Assembly (NCBI GenBank): GCA_001695595.3
Contig: MBPM02000107.1
Coordinates: 62,001-126,000, forward strand
Length of the DNA: 64,000 nt
Direction of reading: 5' to 3'
Source of the DNA: Plasmopara viticola
Taxonomy: Eukaryota > Oomycota > Peronosporomycetes > Peronosporales > Peronosporaceae
The stretch's first letter is position 1. Each line of letters starts with the position of its first letter. Shown piece after piece: positions 1 through 8,429 of the stretch. Made by a program: the position numbers and the translations under genes. The notes beneath the pieces were generated by a model that was not told the DNA's origin, did no database searches, and was given only the letters and a program-made list of their open reading frames with translations.

Positions 1-51
1 AATTCTGTCGTTACTTTACTAACTCAGAATGGATGTATGCTGCTAAGACTT

Positions 52-2220
52 TTAGAGTTTAGTTGCAAGTGTGGCCTCTATTCGCTCAAGCTGTTTTGCC
101 AGGCAGTCAATCTGCTTTGAATGGCTTGAGATTGCACTCACCATTTGACCCTGTTGTGAGCGCAAATGCTCCTGCGTAGTGGTTGTTTGTGAAAGTAATT
201 GAAGAAGCTGAGCCTCCATGGGGTTCGCAGCGGAGGCCGCAGCATTTTTGTGCTTCACTTCCTCCGTTTGTTTCTCAACCGGCACCTGTTTTGCTTGTCC
301 AAATACGTCATCTTGCTGTGCTTCCGTTGCTGCCGTCATAATCTCTTCGAGCAAGTTGAGTAATCCATTGACCACAATCTCAAGTTGACTTAGCACTTCG
401 CCACACTCGTAGCGCGGTTGGACGTCAAAAACTTCCACTGCTCCAACAACGTGGCCGTTGGAAAGAATCAATGGAATACCGGCATAGAATACTGCGTTTT
501 TCAAATATTCTTGACGCCAGGTGTTCCCTTTGAAGCGTACATCTTGAGTTATGTCTGAACAAACAAGGGCCACGCCACTACGGCAAGTGTGAGCTGCCAT
601 TGCATGTTTTCGAGGCACTGTAGCATTAAGATTAATGCCGTGTTGAGACCCTAACACGTAATTGTCATTGTCAAGAAGCCCTACAAAAGCAACGGAACAT
701 TGACAAGCAATAGCTGCCATACTACAGAGTTGACGTAGCACGCGCGTTGCACTGGGTGTGGCTGCCATAGTGACTAGTAAAGTTTCAACAGACTTGAGTC
801 GATCGGCTTCATTTGCAAATTGTCTGGCCGTCACGAGTGTGGCGTCAGTAGAAACGTTCACGGGGTAATTAATCTGTTGGAAATCGGTAATCGGACTGCA
901 CTTCTCGTTCCGGCAATGATGGCAAAATGACGATTCCTGGCTACTGCCATCGCGCCCGTTTGCTCGAATGACGTCGCTTGTTGACGACGTGGATGTCAGC
1001 ACGTCGCTAGCACTTTTTGAATCTTGAAGCTGGATATTGCTATCCACTACATCATTGGATTCACTCATCAAGCTCGCATTAGAGCTAAGCTTGCAACTGA
1101 TGCAGACACGCCATGATGGCGCGACATTTCCAGCTGATTCACCGTCGCTATTGATAACATTTCGGAGCACACTGCAACTACTGCAGATAACCGCACGACA
1201 TTGAAGACAGTGACGGCGACGACGCAGTGGATTGAACGACTTGGAGCACACTGCACACTTTTTGACCTTTTTTATCACTCCATCGTCTGACGTTGGAGAA
1301 ATACTAGCAAAAACACTTTTTCCTAGAAAGCGCCTACCCTCGTGTCCCGATTCCTTTGAGATACCGAGATTGCGTTCATTGCCTGACGAATTCGCTGATT
1401 GATCGAGGGACGCTGAGCTGAGAGCAGCACGTCGATTACTACTAGCCGCAGAGCTAGAGCTCACATCCACTGCATCGGAGGGGCCTGCAGTGTACCTCCA
1501 GAATTTGCGCGAGTCCATGTACTTGAGAAAGTGTGCGACGTGGTAATTGCCTTCCCTGTCAGAGCGACAGTCGTCATCGCCATCAATTACAGCAATCACA
1601 AACGGTTCAGGTGAGTCTGTAAAGTCACGGTCCCACATGACATGGTGTAGCAGATTCATTGACAATAATTGACGACAGAGCAAAGCGCCTGTGGCTCGAT
1701 CCGGTACAAGGCCCTGGTTTAGGAGAAACGTCACGATGGCTTCACCCGTTGCACACTTGACTGTCATGTCCGAACTGATTCGAATAGGGTGTAGAATTAA
1801 GTCGTGACGCATTTTTTTTGTTATTGGGGCCAATTCCAAGACTCCGTAGCGTGGATCCAGGCCTCTCGAGCTTGTCAGGCATTGTAAATTGGTCAGAATT
1901 GCTTGTACCCACACATCTATGTCTTTTTGTGATTTAATGCGAAAGCTTATCTCGGTTTTCGGGAGTAATCCACCCTCGCACGTAAGATGGAATTGTCTCA
2001 GACACTCGGGAGATGCATTTCGATTTGTAGTATCCGTGACGCTAACACCCAATCCAAGCTCGATGGCACCCTGCCGTAAGGAATCACGCTCGCGCTTGTA
2101 GACGCAGAGCCACCGACCTTCAAGCCGCACAAAGCTGTCTGACCAGGTGGAAAATGCCCCTCCCTTGAATTTGACTTCAAGTGGTCCGGCCAGCAGTTGC
2201 AAGGAGCCAGGCGACAGCAT
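52..2220 (-). CDS. PH-DEP-FYVE-GAF domain protein, probable phosphoinositide/membrane adaptor
   Basis: A 722-residue intronless ORF. I start it at the ATG at 2220; the frame opens a few codons earlier at a GTG, and an in-frame stop lies at 2242-2244. Domains in order: a PH-like fold (about 9-115), a DEP-like region (about 135-250), a Ser-rich linker, a FYVE-type zinc finger (about 322-380: CAVC, CLQC, CSSC and RVCISC Cys pairs), a GAF domain (about 473-626) and a polar C-terminal coiled coil with Gln-rich stretches. FYVE fingers usually bind PI3P on endosomes. Here the basic patch reads RRRRHCL instead of the usual R-(R/K)-H-H-C-R, and no WxxD is obvious, so lipid specificity is uncertain. 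FYVE proteins with added GAF or START domains are an expanded oomycete class. It is single-copy in the window and lies outside the amplified units. I infer a signalling or trafficking role; substrate and partners are unknown. Confidence 0.88.
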   Translation of the reverse strand: MLSPGSLQLLAGPLEVKFKGGAFSTWSDSFVRLEGRWLCVYKRERDSLRQGAIELGLGVSVTDTTNRNASPECLRQFHLTCEGGLLPKTEISFRIKSQKDIDVWVQAILTNLQCLTSSRGLDPRYGVLELAPITKKMRHDLILHPIRISSDMTVKCATGEAIVTFLLNQGLVPDRATGALLCRQLLSMNLLHHVMWDRDFTDSPEPFVIAVIDGDDDCRSDREGNYHVAHFLKYMDSRKFWRYTAGPSDAVDVSSSSAASSNRRAALSSASLDQSANSSGNERNLGISKESGHEGRRFLGKSVFASISPTSDDGVIKKVKKCAVCSKSFNPLRRRRHCLQCRAVICSSCSVLRNVINSDGESAGNVAPSWRVCISCKLSSNASLMSESNDVVDSNIQLQDSKSASDVLTSTSSTSDVIRANGRDGSSQESSFCHHCRNEKCSPITDFQQINYPVNVSTDATLVTARQFANEADRLKSVETLLVTMAATPSATRVLRQLCSMAAIACQCSVAFVGLLDNDNYVLGSQHGINLNATVPRKHAMAAHTCRSGVALVCSDITQDVRFKGNTWRQEYLKNAVFYAGIPLILSNGHVVGAVEVFDVQPRYECGEVLSQLEIVVNGLLNLLEEIMTAATEAQQDDVFGQAKQVPVEKQTEEVKHKNAAASAANPMEAQLLQLLSQTTTTQEHLRSQQGQMVSAISSHSKQIDCLAKQLERIEATLATKL

Positions 2221-2922
2221 CGTGTGGAACACCAGTGTTTTCTACAAATGATGTCCCCACATCGTGGTATTAGGATGCAGCAGGTAGCGGGGATTGAGAG
2301 CGTGTGTGGTGAACTAAATTGCCTTTGCCAGGTGGCAAAAAAGAAGAAGCAGCACGCCAGAAGAACAATGATAAATGTGATGACACAATGCATCTGAAGG
2401 CTCTATCTTTTTGTCATTGGGTACGTTTAGGTACAAATAGCGGATGTCACGAGATCGAAAAACATCGAAGCTTAGAATGAGTCGTAGCACGTAATTTCTG
2501 ACTTGAGTCGTGGTCGTAACGGATAAAATGAAAAGAATAAGCTGCCATGTTGACATGATTCATGCAGTGATGCATAGTGGATGTGCAAACGGTGCAGTGC
2601 GGGAGACGAAGCTTGTCAGCTTTAATGTATGTCATTGCATCTACGGTTTTAAGCCATTAATTTCGTGTTTGAAAGGTCAAGGTACCCGAACAAGTGGGCG
2701 TGACCTCGGATGTAAAAGCCTCCTTTTCCTAACATACAACATGTATTGAGAAACATCCAGCCACCCCGCTTTAACGCAATGGAGACGTCTTAATGTGACG
2801 TGTGTGTTCTGATCGAGGTGCCGCTCTTGCAGCCACCGAGTCAGCAACAGCGTAAGGCTGCATATTGCACCATATTATCCGACTCGTCATGACTATTGTT
2901 GAGTGTTTGATCTGATAATACT
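2221..2922. other. Intergenic stretch, no gene seen
   Basis: About 700 bp between the FYVE gene start and the 3' end of the 311-codon gene. It should hold the FYVE gene promoter (reading leftwards) and the terminator of the neighbour. Only short unsupported frames occur. I saw no convincing oomycete initiator motif, tRNA or repeat, and no match to the amplified units on the right, so the repeat array seems to begin at or near the end of the 311-codon gene. Confidence 0.5.
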
Positions 2923-3858
2923 TTATTTAGTATCACGAGGTGTGGCAGAAGCACCTGATTTTTTCACGAGAACAATAGAATCCTTTGAACGATTTTTGAC
3001 CCAAGGGGGTCGAAAACCGAAATAGAGCCCACCATCGCCAGGCTTCACGTTCCAGTCCTCTGCTATTTTGCAAAGGCCGTACTTGCACGCCACGCGATTG
3101 GTCTTGCCAAAGACATTCATATACGCGACAATCCCGTTCGCACACTGATCCGATACATCATGAAAGCACACTATGATGTTTTCGTCTCGAGCGGGTGCGA
3201 CGGCAAAGTCGAGGCCCTGCCAATCTGCCGCAATGGCTTCGTGCATTTCGAGAATCATTTGTGGAATCAGCATTCGCGTCACAGCGTCGACTCGAGGGCG
3301 TTGACCAGATGGTACAAAAGGACCATGCAAATTTTTTTTCTCTCTACACCACCGCTCAAGCTTTCTCTGTTCACGATTGTCCGGATACGGCTCGTGCAAG
3401 TGTGGGTACCGGAAGTCTACCGCACCAAAAGCATCTTCGTACTTGAGCCTTGCAGCAACACCGCCACTAACAAAGTCGTGACCACTAATCTCAGAGCGCT
3501 TTGCTTCAGAGCGAAGCCTTTCCACATGTGCTTGACTATCCATTGGACTAGAATGCGAAGAGGTATACTCAGACCGATTAAAAAAACCATTCTTAGTGGC
3601 ATTTTTGCCTGTCTTCAACTGAATAAGTCGATTTGCATTCATCTTTTTGAACCGCGCCTTATTCACAGCGTTGCTGCGCAACCCAGTGGGCATTTTCTGA
3701 ATGTTGGTAAAGTTTCCGGTAACAAAGGCATTGCGAATGTGTTCGGTCTCCGAGTTGGCATATGTTGGGAGAATAGATGAAAACGTGGGCCGCATGTAGC
3801 GTGGAGGCATTGAAGTCGGCTGCATGTCTTTATCGCTTTGAGCAGAAACTTCAACCAT
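2923..3858 (-). CDS. Unrecognised 311-residue protein, only intact copy of module A
   Basis: ATG at 3858 to TAA at 2923, 311 residues, no intron. I do not recognise the family. The N-terminal third is basic and Asn/Arg/Lys-rich; the middle has an aromatic/acidic stretch (DAFGAVDFRYPHLHEPYP) and a charged block (NREQRKLERWCREKK); the C-terminal part is more globular and ends with a Gly/Trp-rich segment (GDGGLYFGFRPPW). There is no signal peptide or membrane segment, so a soluble protein is likely. It lies directly downstream of P4H-1 on the same strand, 261 bp away. Eight degraded copies recur in the window, each next to a P4H gene or its remnant. The degraded copies share a 75-bp internal deletion or have lost the 3' end, so this one, beside the single-copy FYVE gene, looks like the source. 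It was once a functional gene: the reading frame is long and its remnants remain alignable at protein level. Confidence 0.75.
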   Translation of the reverse strand: MVEVSAQSDKDMQPTSMPPRYMRPTFSSILPTYANSETEHIRNAFVTGNFTNIQKMPTGLRSNAVNKARFKKMNANRLIQLKTGKNATKNGFFNRSEYTSSHSSPMDSQAHVERLRSEAKRSEISGHDFVSGGVAARLKYEDAFGAVDFRYPHLHEPYPDNREQRKLERWCREKKNLHGPFVPSGQRPRVDAVTRMLIPQMILEMHEAIAADWQGLDFAVAPARDENIIVCFHDVSDQCANGIVAYMNVFGKTNRVACKYGLCKIAEDWNVKPGDGGLYFGFRPPWVKNRSKDSIVLVKKSGASATPRDTK

Positions 3859-4119
3859 TTTGTAGAAAATAAATAAAAAGCTCTGCTACAATATTAGAGC
3901 TGGCGTTTCGAAAATAGCTCCCCACGCATTCAATTATATGGCCTGACAAATAGTCTGGTGTGGATACGATAATGGCTGAAGACGGTATCGCACTTAAAGA
4001 TTAGGGCATGCTGGACAATACACTAAGCACAACTAGCATAAAAACGTGTCGATGTTGTTGGTGTACATTGTGTTCTATTTTGTTATGGAACTTTCGTAGT
4101 TTGTCGATTACTCCATAAA

Positions 4120-6201
4120 CTAGATCTCTGGCGATTCTTCAGCATTAGCATTCCACATGAAGACATTTGAACCCCACTTAGTTCCCTCCTGCGGTGGACA
4201 TCCACCATGAAGACTGAAAAAATCCTCATCGCCTTCGGGTGTTTGGACGTAGAACAGAGAAGCGTGCAAGCCGAGAGGGGGCACTGCCAGCCCCGACGAG
4301 CACTCGTCCATCCCATCACGAGCTATCTTCTCGTCAGAATACCGATCTAGAGAGTACGGAAACACCGTCTCACCACCAATCTTGGTCTCATTGTTTAGGT
4401 ACAAAAATAATGTGACGTAGCGATCCGGGTGAAAGTGCTTAACGTATGTGGGTAGCTTATACCGCAGCTGAGTGGGCGCACATACGCGTGCTTCCCACGT
4501 CTTGATCACGAGCTCAGCAAATTGTGGATAGGCCTTGAGTACATTGAATAAAGTATGGTTCTTACCACGCTCTTTGATCATATGATCGTACCATTCGGCG
4601 TTAGTAACACGCGTAACCATCTCACGAGTATAGTCGTCCAACACGAAATCAAGCATTACGGCTTGAAACGCAAGCGTGTACTTTGGATAAAGTTCTCCCG
4701 GTGGGCGGGCCACCGGTGGAACTTCATCACCCAAGAAACTTATACGTTCCTTGACCCAACGCACCCACGCGAAATAGTGCGAAATTGAATTCATCTCGTG
4801 CTTTGGAAAAGTGTAATACAATTCAGGTAGCCCGAGCGCTTTTTCCCAAGCTTTGACAAGATATGGTAAATAGTGTGGCTTGTTATCGTCAGCAAGGAGA
4901 ACAGGTATAATTCCCGTCGCATTGTTGTTCACGTTTTCAACAATCCAAGTGAGCCATGCCTCATCAGCCAAGGTCTTAAACAAGTTGGTTGCGTTAGCTT
5001 CAGGATAAAACAGCTTGAGCAAAGCTATTGGAAAGTAAAAATTGTCTGTTGCGTTCGGAAAGAGAAGCCCGCCTTCACGAAAGACTTCGGGAATTTCGCG
5101 GTGTGAACTTAGCTCACGAATTTTGTCAGCTGCCCAATTGGTCCACTCAGTGTATCCGTTCAACCCAAACATGAGCCCGAATCGTTCTGGCAAAATCTCG
5201 CGAGATGAAATTGTGTCTAAATGGGTGCGATAGAATTCACCGGCTTTGTATCGTACTAGATGCAACTGCTCAACATACGATGGACTAGGCAGTCGAGCCA
5301 AACGAGCTGAACGCACTTGAAGGTCCCTCGTAAAGAAGCTGTCAGCCAAATAAGCCGAGTGACTCGTGCGCAGCTGGCTCAACTCGTTCGACGTATTTTG
5401 GCCAACTATCATTGACCGGTTTAACTTTGGCGACCCGATTTCAATGATTTTGTCTGCCTCATCTTTAGTGAAGAAGTATTCGACATCAAACACTTTAGGA
5501 CTAATCCCCACCATCGTCAACGTCACACCATCTTCCAGCACGTACTTGTATCCCTTTTTAATACCTGGCCATTGCCACAGCTGAAAGTCCAACAAAACAT
5601 GAACAATATTCTTCGTTTCAAGCAAATCTTTCTTATTGCGGACGGGCCAGCCAAGCTGATTATACAGACGAACACCGTTTACCAACTCGTCACGGTCTGC
5701 TCCAAGCCACGCCGCAGCCAACTCGGCTGCTTGTCCAATGCACTCAAACTGGCCGTTCCAGGAGACGTACACACCGTCATTGGCACCATTGAGCATGAAA
5801 AAAACTCGGTCGTCAGCCATCGGCATCTCCGCTTCCATAGGCTCAGTGACAGGAAAAGTTTTGCCGTCTAGCAAAGGCGAGGCCTTGTAGTCCGAATCAT
5901 TGCACGTGAGCTCACTCACAACATGGCGCACTTGAAGGGCCACCAACTCTGTCTCGTACTTGTCCGGAAGCAAGTCAATAAGTTTTAAGAAGCTTGACGG
6001 GGCACGAGACAGCAGCTTGGAATCTCTTAGCACCTTCAGCACCGCTTCATCAAAACCCTCGCGATCGCGAGCAATCCAACCGCCAGTAACTGCAAGCACG
6101 ATTACTGCAATCGATAAAAGCTTGAAAGTGATGGAATAGGAGCCACGAGCGTAATTTAACGACTTATTTGCTGCTGCATCAGCTGTTAATTTTAACGCCA
6201 T
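4120..6201 (-). CDS. Prolyl 4-hydroxylase-like 2OG-Fe(II) oxygenase, membrane anchored (P4H-1)
   Basis: 693 residues from the ATG at 6201. The frame is open for 20 codons upstream but without an ATG, and all paralogues share the MALK start. A hydrophobic signal-anchor at about 26-44 follows a short basic N-terminus, so the protein is probably type II with a lumenal (ER/Golgi) catalytic domain. Sequons such as NDS, NRS, NTS, NAT and NNET fit that. The oxygenase domain carries H327-x-D329 (FYRTHLDTI), RYVTLFLYLN from R594, GGETVFP, H665 in SLHGGCPP and K675 in EGTKWGSN. H and K are 10 apart, as in collagen-type P4H. These should bind Fe(II) and 2-oxoglutarate to hydroxylate peptidyl proline. 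An insertion of about 245 residues separates HxD from the rest of the domain. Odd feature: a Trp codon became TAG at 4120-4122, removing the last four residues compared with P4H-2. It is closest to P4H-2 (both read LLDGKTFPV and MPMADDR). Confidence 0.9.
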   Translation of the reverse strand: MALKLTADAAANKSLNYARGSYSITFKLLSIAVIVLAVTGGWIARDREGFDEAVLKVLRDSKLLSRAPSSFLKLIDLLPDKYETELVALQVRHVVSELTCNDSDYKASPLLDGKTFPVTEPMEAEMPMADDRVFFMLNGANDGVYVSWNGQFECIGQAAELAAAWLGADRDELVNGVRLYNQLGWPVRNKKDLLETKNIVHVLLDFQLWQWPGIKKGYKYVLEDGVTLTMVGISPKVFDVEYFFTKDEADKIIEIGSPKLNRSMIVGQNTSNELSQLRTSHSAYLADSFFTRDLQVRSARLARLPSPSYVEQLHLVRYKAGEFYRTHLDTISSREILPERFGLMFGLNGYTEWTNWAADKIRELSSHREIPEVFREGGLLFPNATDNFYFPIALLKLFYPEANATNLFKTLADEAWLTWIVENVNNNATGIIPVLLADDNKPHYLPYLVKAWEKALGLPELYYTFPKHEMNSISHYFAWVRWVKERISFLGDEVPPVARPPGELYPKYTLAFQAVMLDFVLDDYTREMVTRVTNAEWYDHMIKERGKNHTLFNVLKAYPQFAELVIKTWEARVCAPTQLRYKLPTYVKHFHPDRYVTLFLYLNNETKIGGETVFPYSLDRYSDEKIARDGMDECSSGLAVPPLGLHASLFYVQTPEGDEDFFSLHGGCPPQEGTKWGSNVFMWNANAEESPEI

Positions 6202-6782
6202 TAGCGTTGAGTAGTTTACCCGGGGAGGCGACGCGTGTATCTGCGCTTCCAAATCTGACAAATAACGAAATATTGATATCGAGGTCCCTTCCTCCTTATA
6301 GAAATAGGTGTGTAGCTCTTAATTTTAAAATAGACCAAAAATTTTACGACGCTATCTCAGATTTCACGATACATTCATCGGACCAAAATTTGGGACAAAA
6401 GTGACTTAACTTTATTATGCAATGGTGGTCAAATCGCAAACACAAATCACGAGACAACCCATTCGCCAATATCATCTTAAAAAAAAGATTAAAATGACAA
6501 AAATTGGACATGAGTTGAAATGCGTGACGCGGAATTTGTGCGACGCTGAGTTCGTGGACACAGCCGGTGCTTGCGCGCGAGGAAAAGTGGCATAAGCATA
6601 TAGTGCAGCCAGTATCTAGAGTTCCAAGTAAGACCGTCGCGTTTGTTAGAGACAGAAGAGCACCTGAAAGACGTCAGTGAGTCGTCACGTACGTCCTCTA
6701 AAGCTCAAAACGAACACGTTTGTGGCAGAAGAGCACTACGAACGTGGTGTGGTGTGGTCAACTGAAAGACATAGAGTCCGAA
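6202..6782. promoter_or_regulatory. Module C: shared 5' flank between P4H-1 and the divergent MULE
   Basis: About 580 bp with no gene. It holds the P4H 5' leader, with the conserved CCTCCCCGGGTAAACTA just before the ATG. Further out are a conserved stretch around 6340-6400 and a GACGC-rich region at about 6520-6570 that can form a hairpin (6545-6564, stem GCTGAGT/ACACAGC with one mismatch). The module recurs beside every P4H copy, including the pseudogenes. It may combine the P4H promoter with the 5' end of the MULE; I could not locate a terminal inverted repeat. Confidence 0.4.
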
Positions 6783-7775
6783 ATGAAAAAAGATTATGGC
6801 TTTCAAGCTCGCGAGGTGGCTGTACAACAGAAAGAGCTGTACAAGCAAATGAGTAAAGCATCCGGCTGAGCAAACGCTAGTGCGCGCTGCAGCATAGTGA
6901 AAAGCTGCGTTGAAGGATGGACCCAACGGATAAAATATGCGATACCATTTATGACAAGGGTGATAAGAAAAGAAGATCCGGCCCGCACAGCTAGTGGTGG
7001 CCATCTTTTGTCAAAGTAGTAGAGTATTGGCAAAAAAGTCAATGGTTAAGAAATGGACTCCAATAAAGTTAGGTGCTATCTTGTCAATGTTAATAATTTA
7101 TTAAAGGTGGTTGCAAACCGGGAATCGTAGCGATACCCATACCGTTAAAATGCCTGCTTTCTCGACTTTTGATTGGCTGTGGCTAAATGTAAAGTTATAG
7201 GCGCTGCACGAAAAAGTTTCGTACGAAAAGTGATATGATCGTACGTGTCTATTCTTGATTCTGTTATCCTTAATACTTTCCTTGATACATTTTTTGGCAC
7301 TACTACTCGACACTTGAAGTACCATGGCCGCAAATGCTACCTACAATACTTAAGGGCATGCTTGCAGCGCTTTGAAGCAAGAGCTTCAAGTAGAAGGCTT
7401 TGTTGCTCGTGTCAGGCGTGTCAGACGCATTGGTGATCGCAAAGTTGGCGAAATCAAAGCCAAGCGCTTTGTCTGCACTTGCGCATCTTATGAGCAACTT
7501 CATGACCAAAGCCAGCAACAACGTACTCCAGCCGCTCTACCGACTTTTCTTGGAGCTGCATGATACTTTGGAAAGAAACAACGACAGGACAGTTTATTTG
7601 GTCAATCAGGTATGGTACGAGAAATATCAATCACGAGGCCTCTGTTGGCAAATCAGTGCACGCCCAAACCCGCACACTGGGTCCGGCTGAAATGCGGAAG
7701 GTTCTTGGTAGCTGCAACGAAGTACGAAGCCCTCACGTATCAAGACTAACTGTCGCCTTGTATTTACTGTTGTCA
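6783..7775 (+). mobile_element. MULE remnant, N-terminal half only (unit 1)
   Basis: Two decayed coding blocks. At 6783-7019 is the leader block (KKDYGFQAREVAVQQKELYKQMSKASG, interrupted by a stop). At 7372-7760 is the FAR1-like DNA-binding block (ELQVEGFVARVRRVRRIGD, then FVCTCASYEQLHD), which shifts frame before the W...HNH part. The transposase core is missing: near 7775 the sequence jumps into inverted module E. The same jump is found near 18765 in another unit. No product is expected. Confidence 0.7.
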
Positions 7776-8429
7776 TATCCAATTGAGCGAGTGGTTTAAT
7801 CCAGCAGCCTTGTATGTTATTGGGTGAGCGGCTAAGAGATACGAAGGATATCAAAGAGAGATGATGCAGTGAGAAATAAGAAAGGCAAGACATGGCAGGA
7901 AAAGCAAGGCGAGGCAAGAAAAGGCATTTGGTCGGTAAAGAACAGTGCTAAAATGTTGCTTGCGTAGGTGAAGCCAAAAGATCGAATATTTATATCCTGT
8001 GGAATATATAGTGTGGTGCCGCATATAATGTCCTGCGCTCCCTGGTCACACATCTATCAGCCGGTCAGTACTTTGTACAATGCTTTGAAATTAAGAACTC
8101 TACGACATAAGTTTCGTGGCTCCTAAACATTGCTGGTGTGGTCGCTATGATGCCCATAGGTTTCCTTTATATTTTAATCGACTGTCATGCAGAATCCCTA
8201 CCCATGCTTTCTCGGCCTTTAGTTGGCTGTGGCTAAATAAATTGTCATGGTTTAAAGACTTATAAGCAAGTATGCAAAAGCAGATTTATTGCAGACCGTA
8301 AATTTTAGTCACGAGTAGGTAATTGTTTCTGCAAGCAAGGCTTGTGAGCCCTATTTAATAGATAAGAGCAGATACTTGATAAACATAGGTTATGCATGCT
8401 AATGTGTAAAGCACATCGACATCACTATC
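7776..8429 (-). repeat. Module E fragment, inverted
   Basis: Reverse-complement copy of the spacer block that follows the MULE in other units. It holds the AGGCAAG-type purine tract (7881-7925, complement of the CTTGCC tract elsewhere), the conserved stretch ending in ...GGTCACACATCTATCAGCCGG near 8060, and a low-complexity tail. I saw no gene. Confidence 0.65.

Noticed and set aside
2221..2232. Start of the FYVE gene at 2232
   Set aside because: That codon is GTG; the first ATG is at 2220, and an in-frame stop lies at 2242-2244.
2923..3858. Secreted effector (RxLR or CRN type) for the 311-codon gene
   Set aside because: There is no signal peptide, RxLR-EER or LFLAK motif.
6202..6261. Longer P4H-1 and P4H-2 starts 19-20 codons upstream (MSDLEAQ..., MDLEAQ...)
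   Set aside because: They would begin at TTG and GTG, which a nuclear eukaryotic gene is not expected to use, and the other three paralogues begin at the MALK ATG.
6705..7042. Minus-strand frames rich in Phe/Ser/Cys opposite the MULE leader (MATTSCAGRIFFSYHP...)
   Set aside because: The plus strand has the charged, conserved leader frame; the hydrophobic minus frames are its reverse complement and are broken differently in each copy.
7881..7925. CRISPR-like or regular repeat array
   Set aside because: The units are 6-7 bp, irregular and without spacers; it is a simple-sequence tract in a eukaryotic locus.
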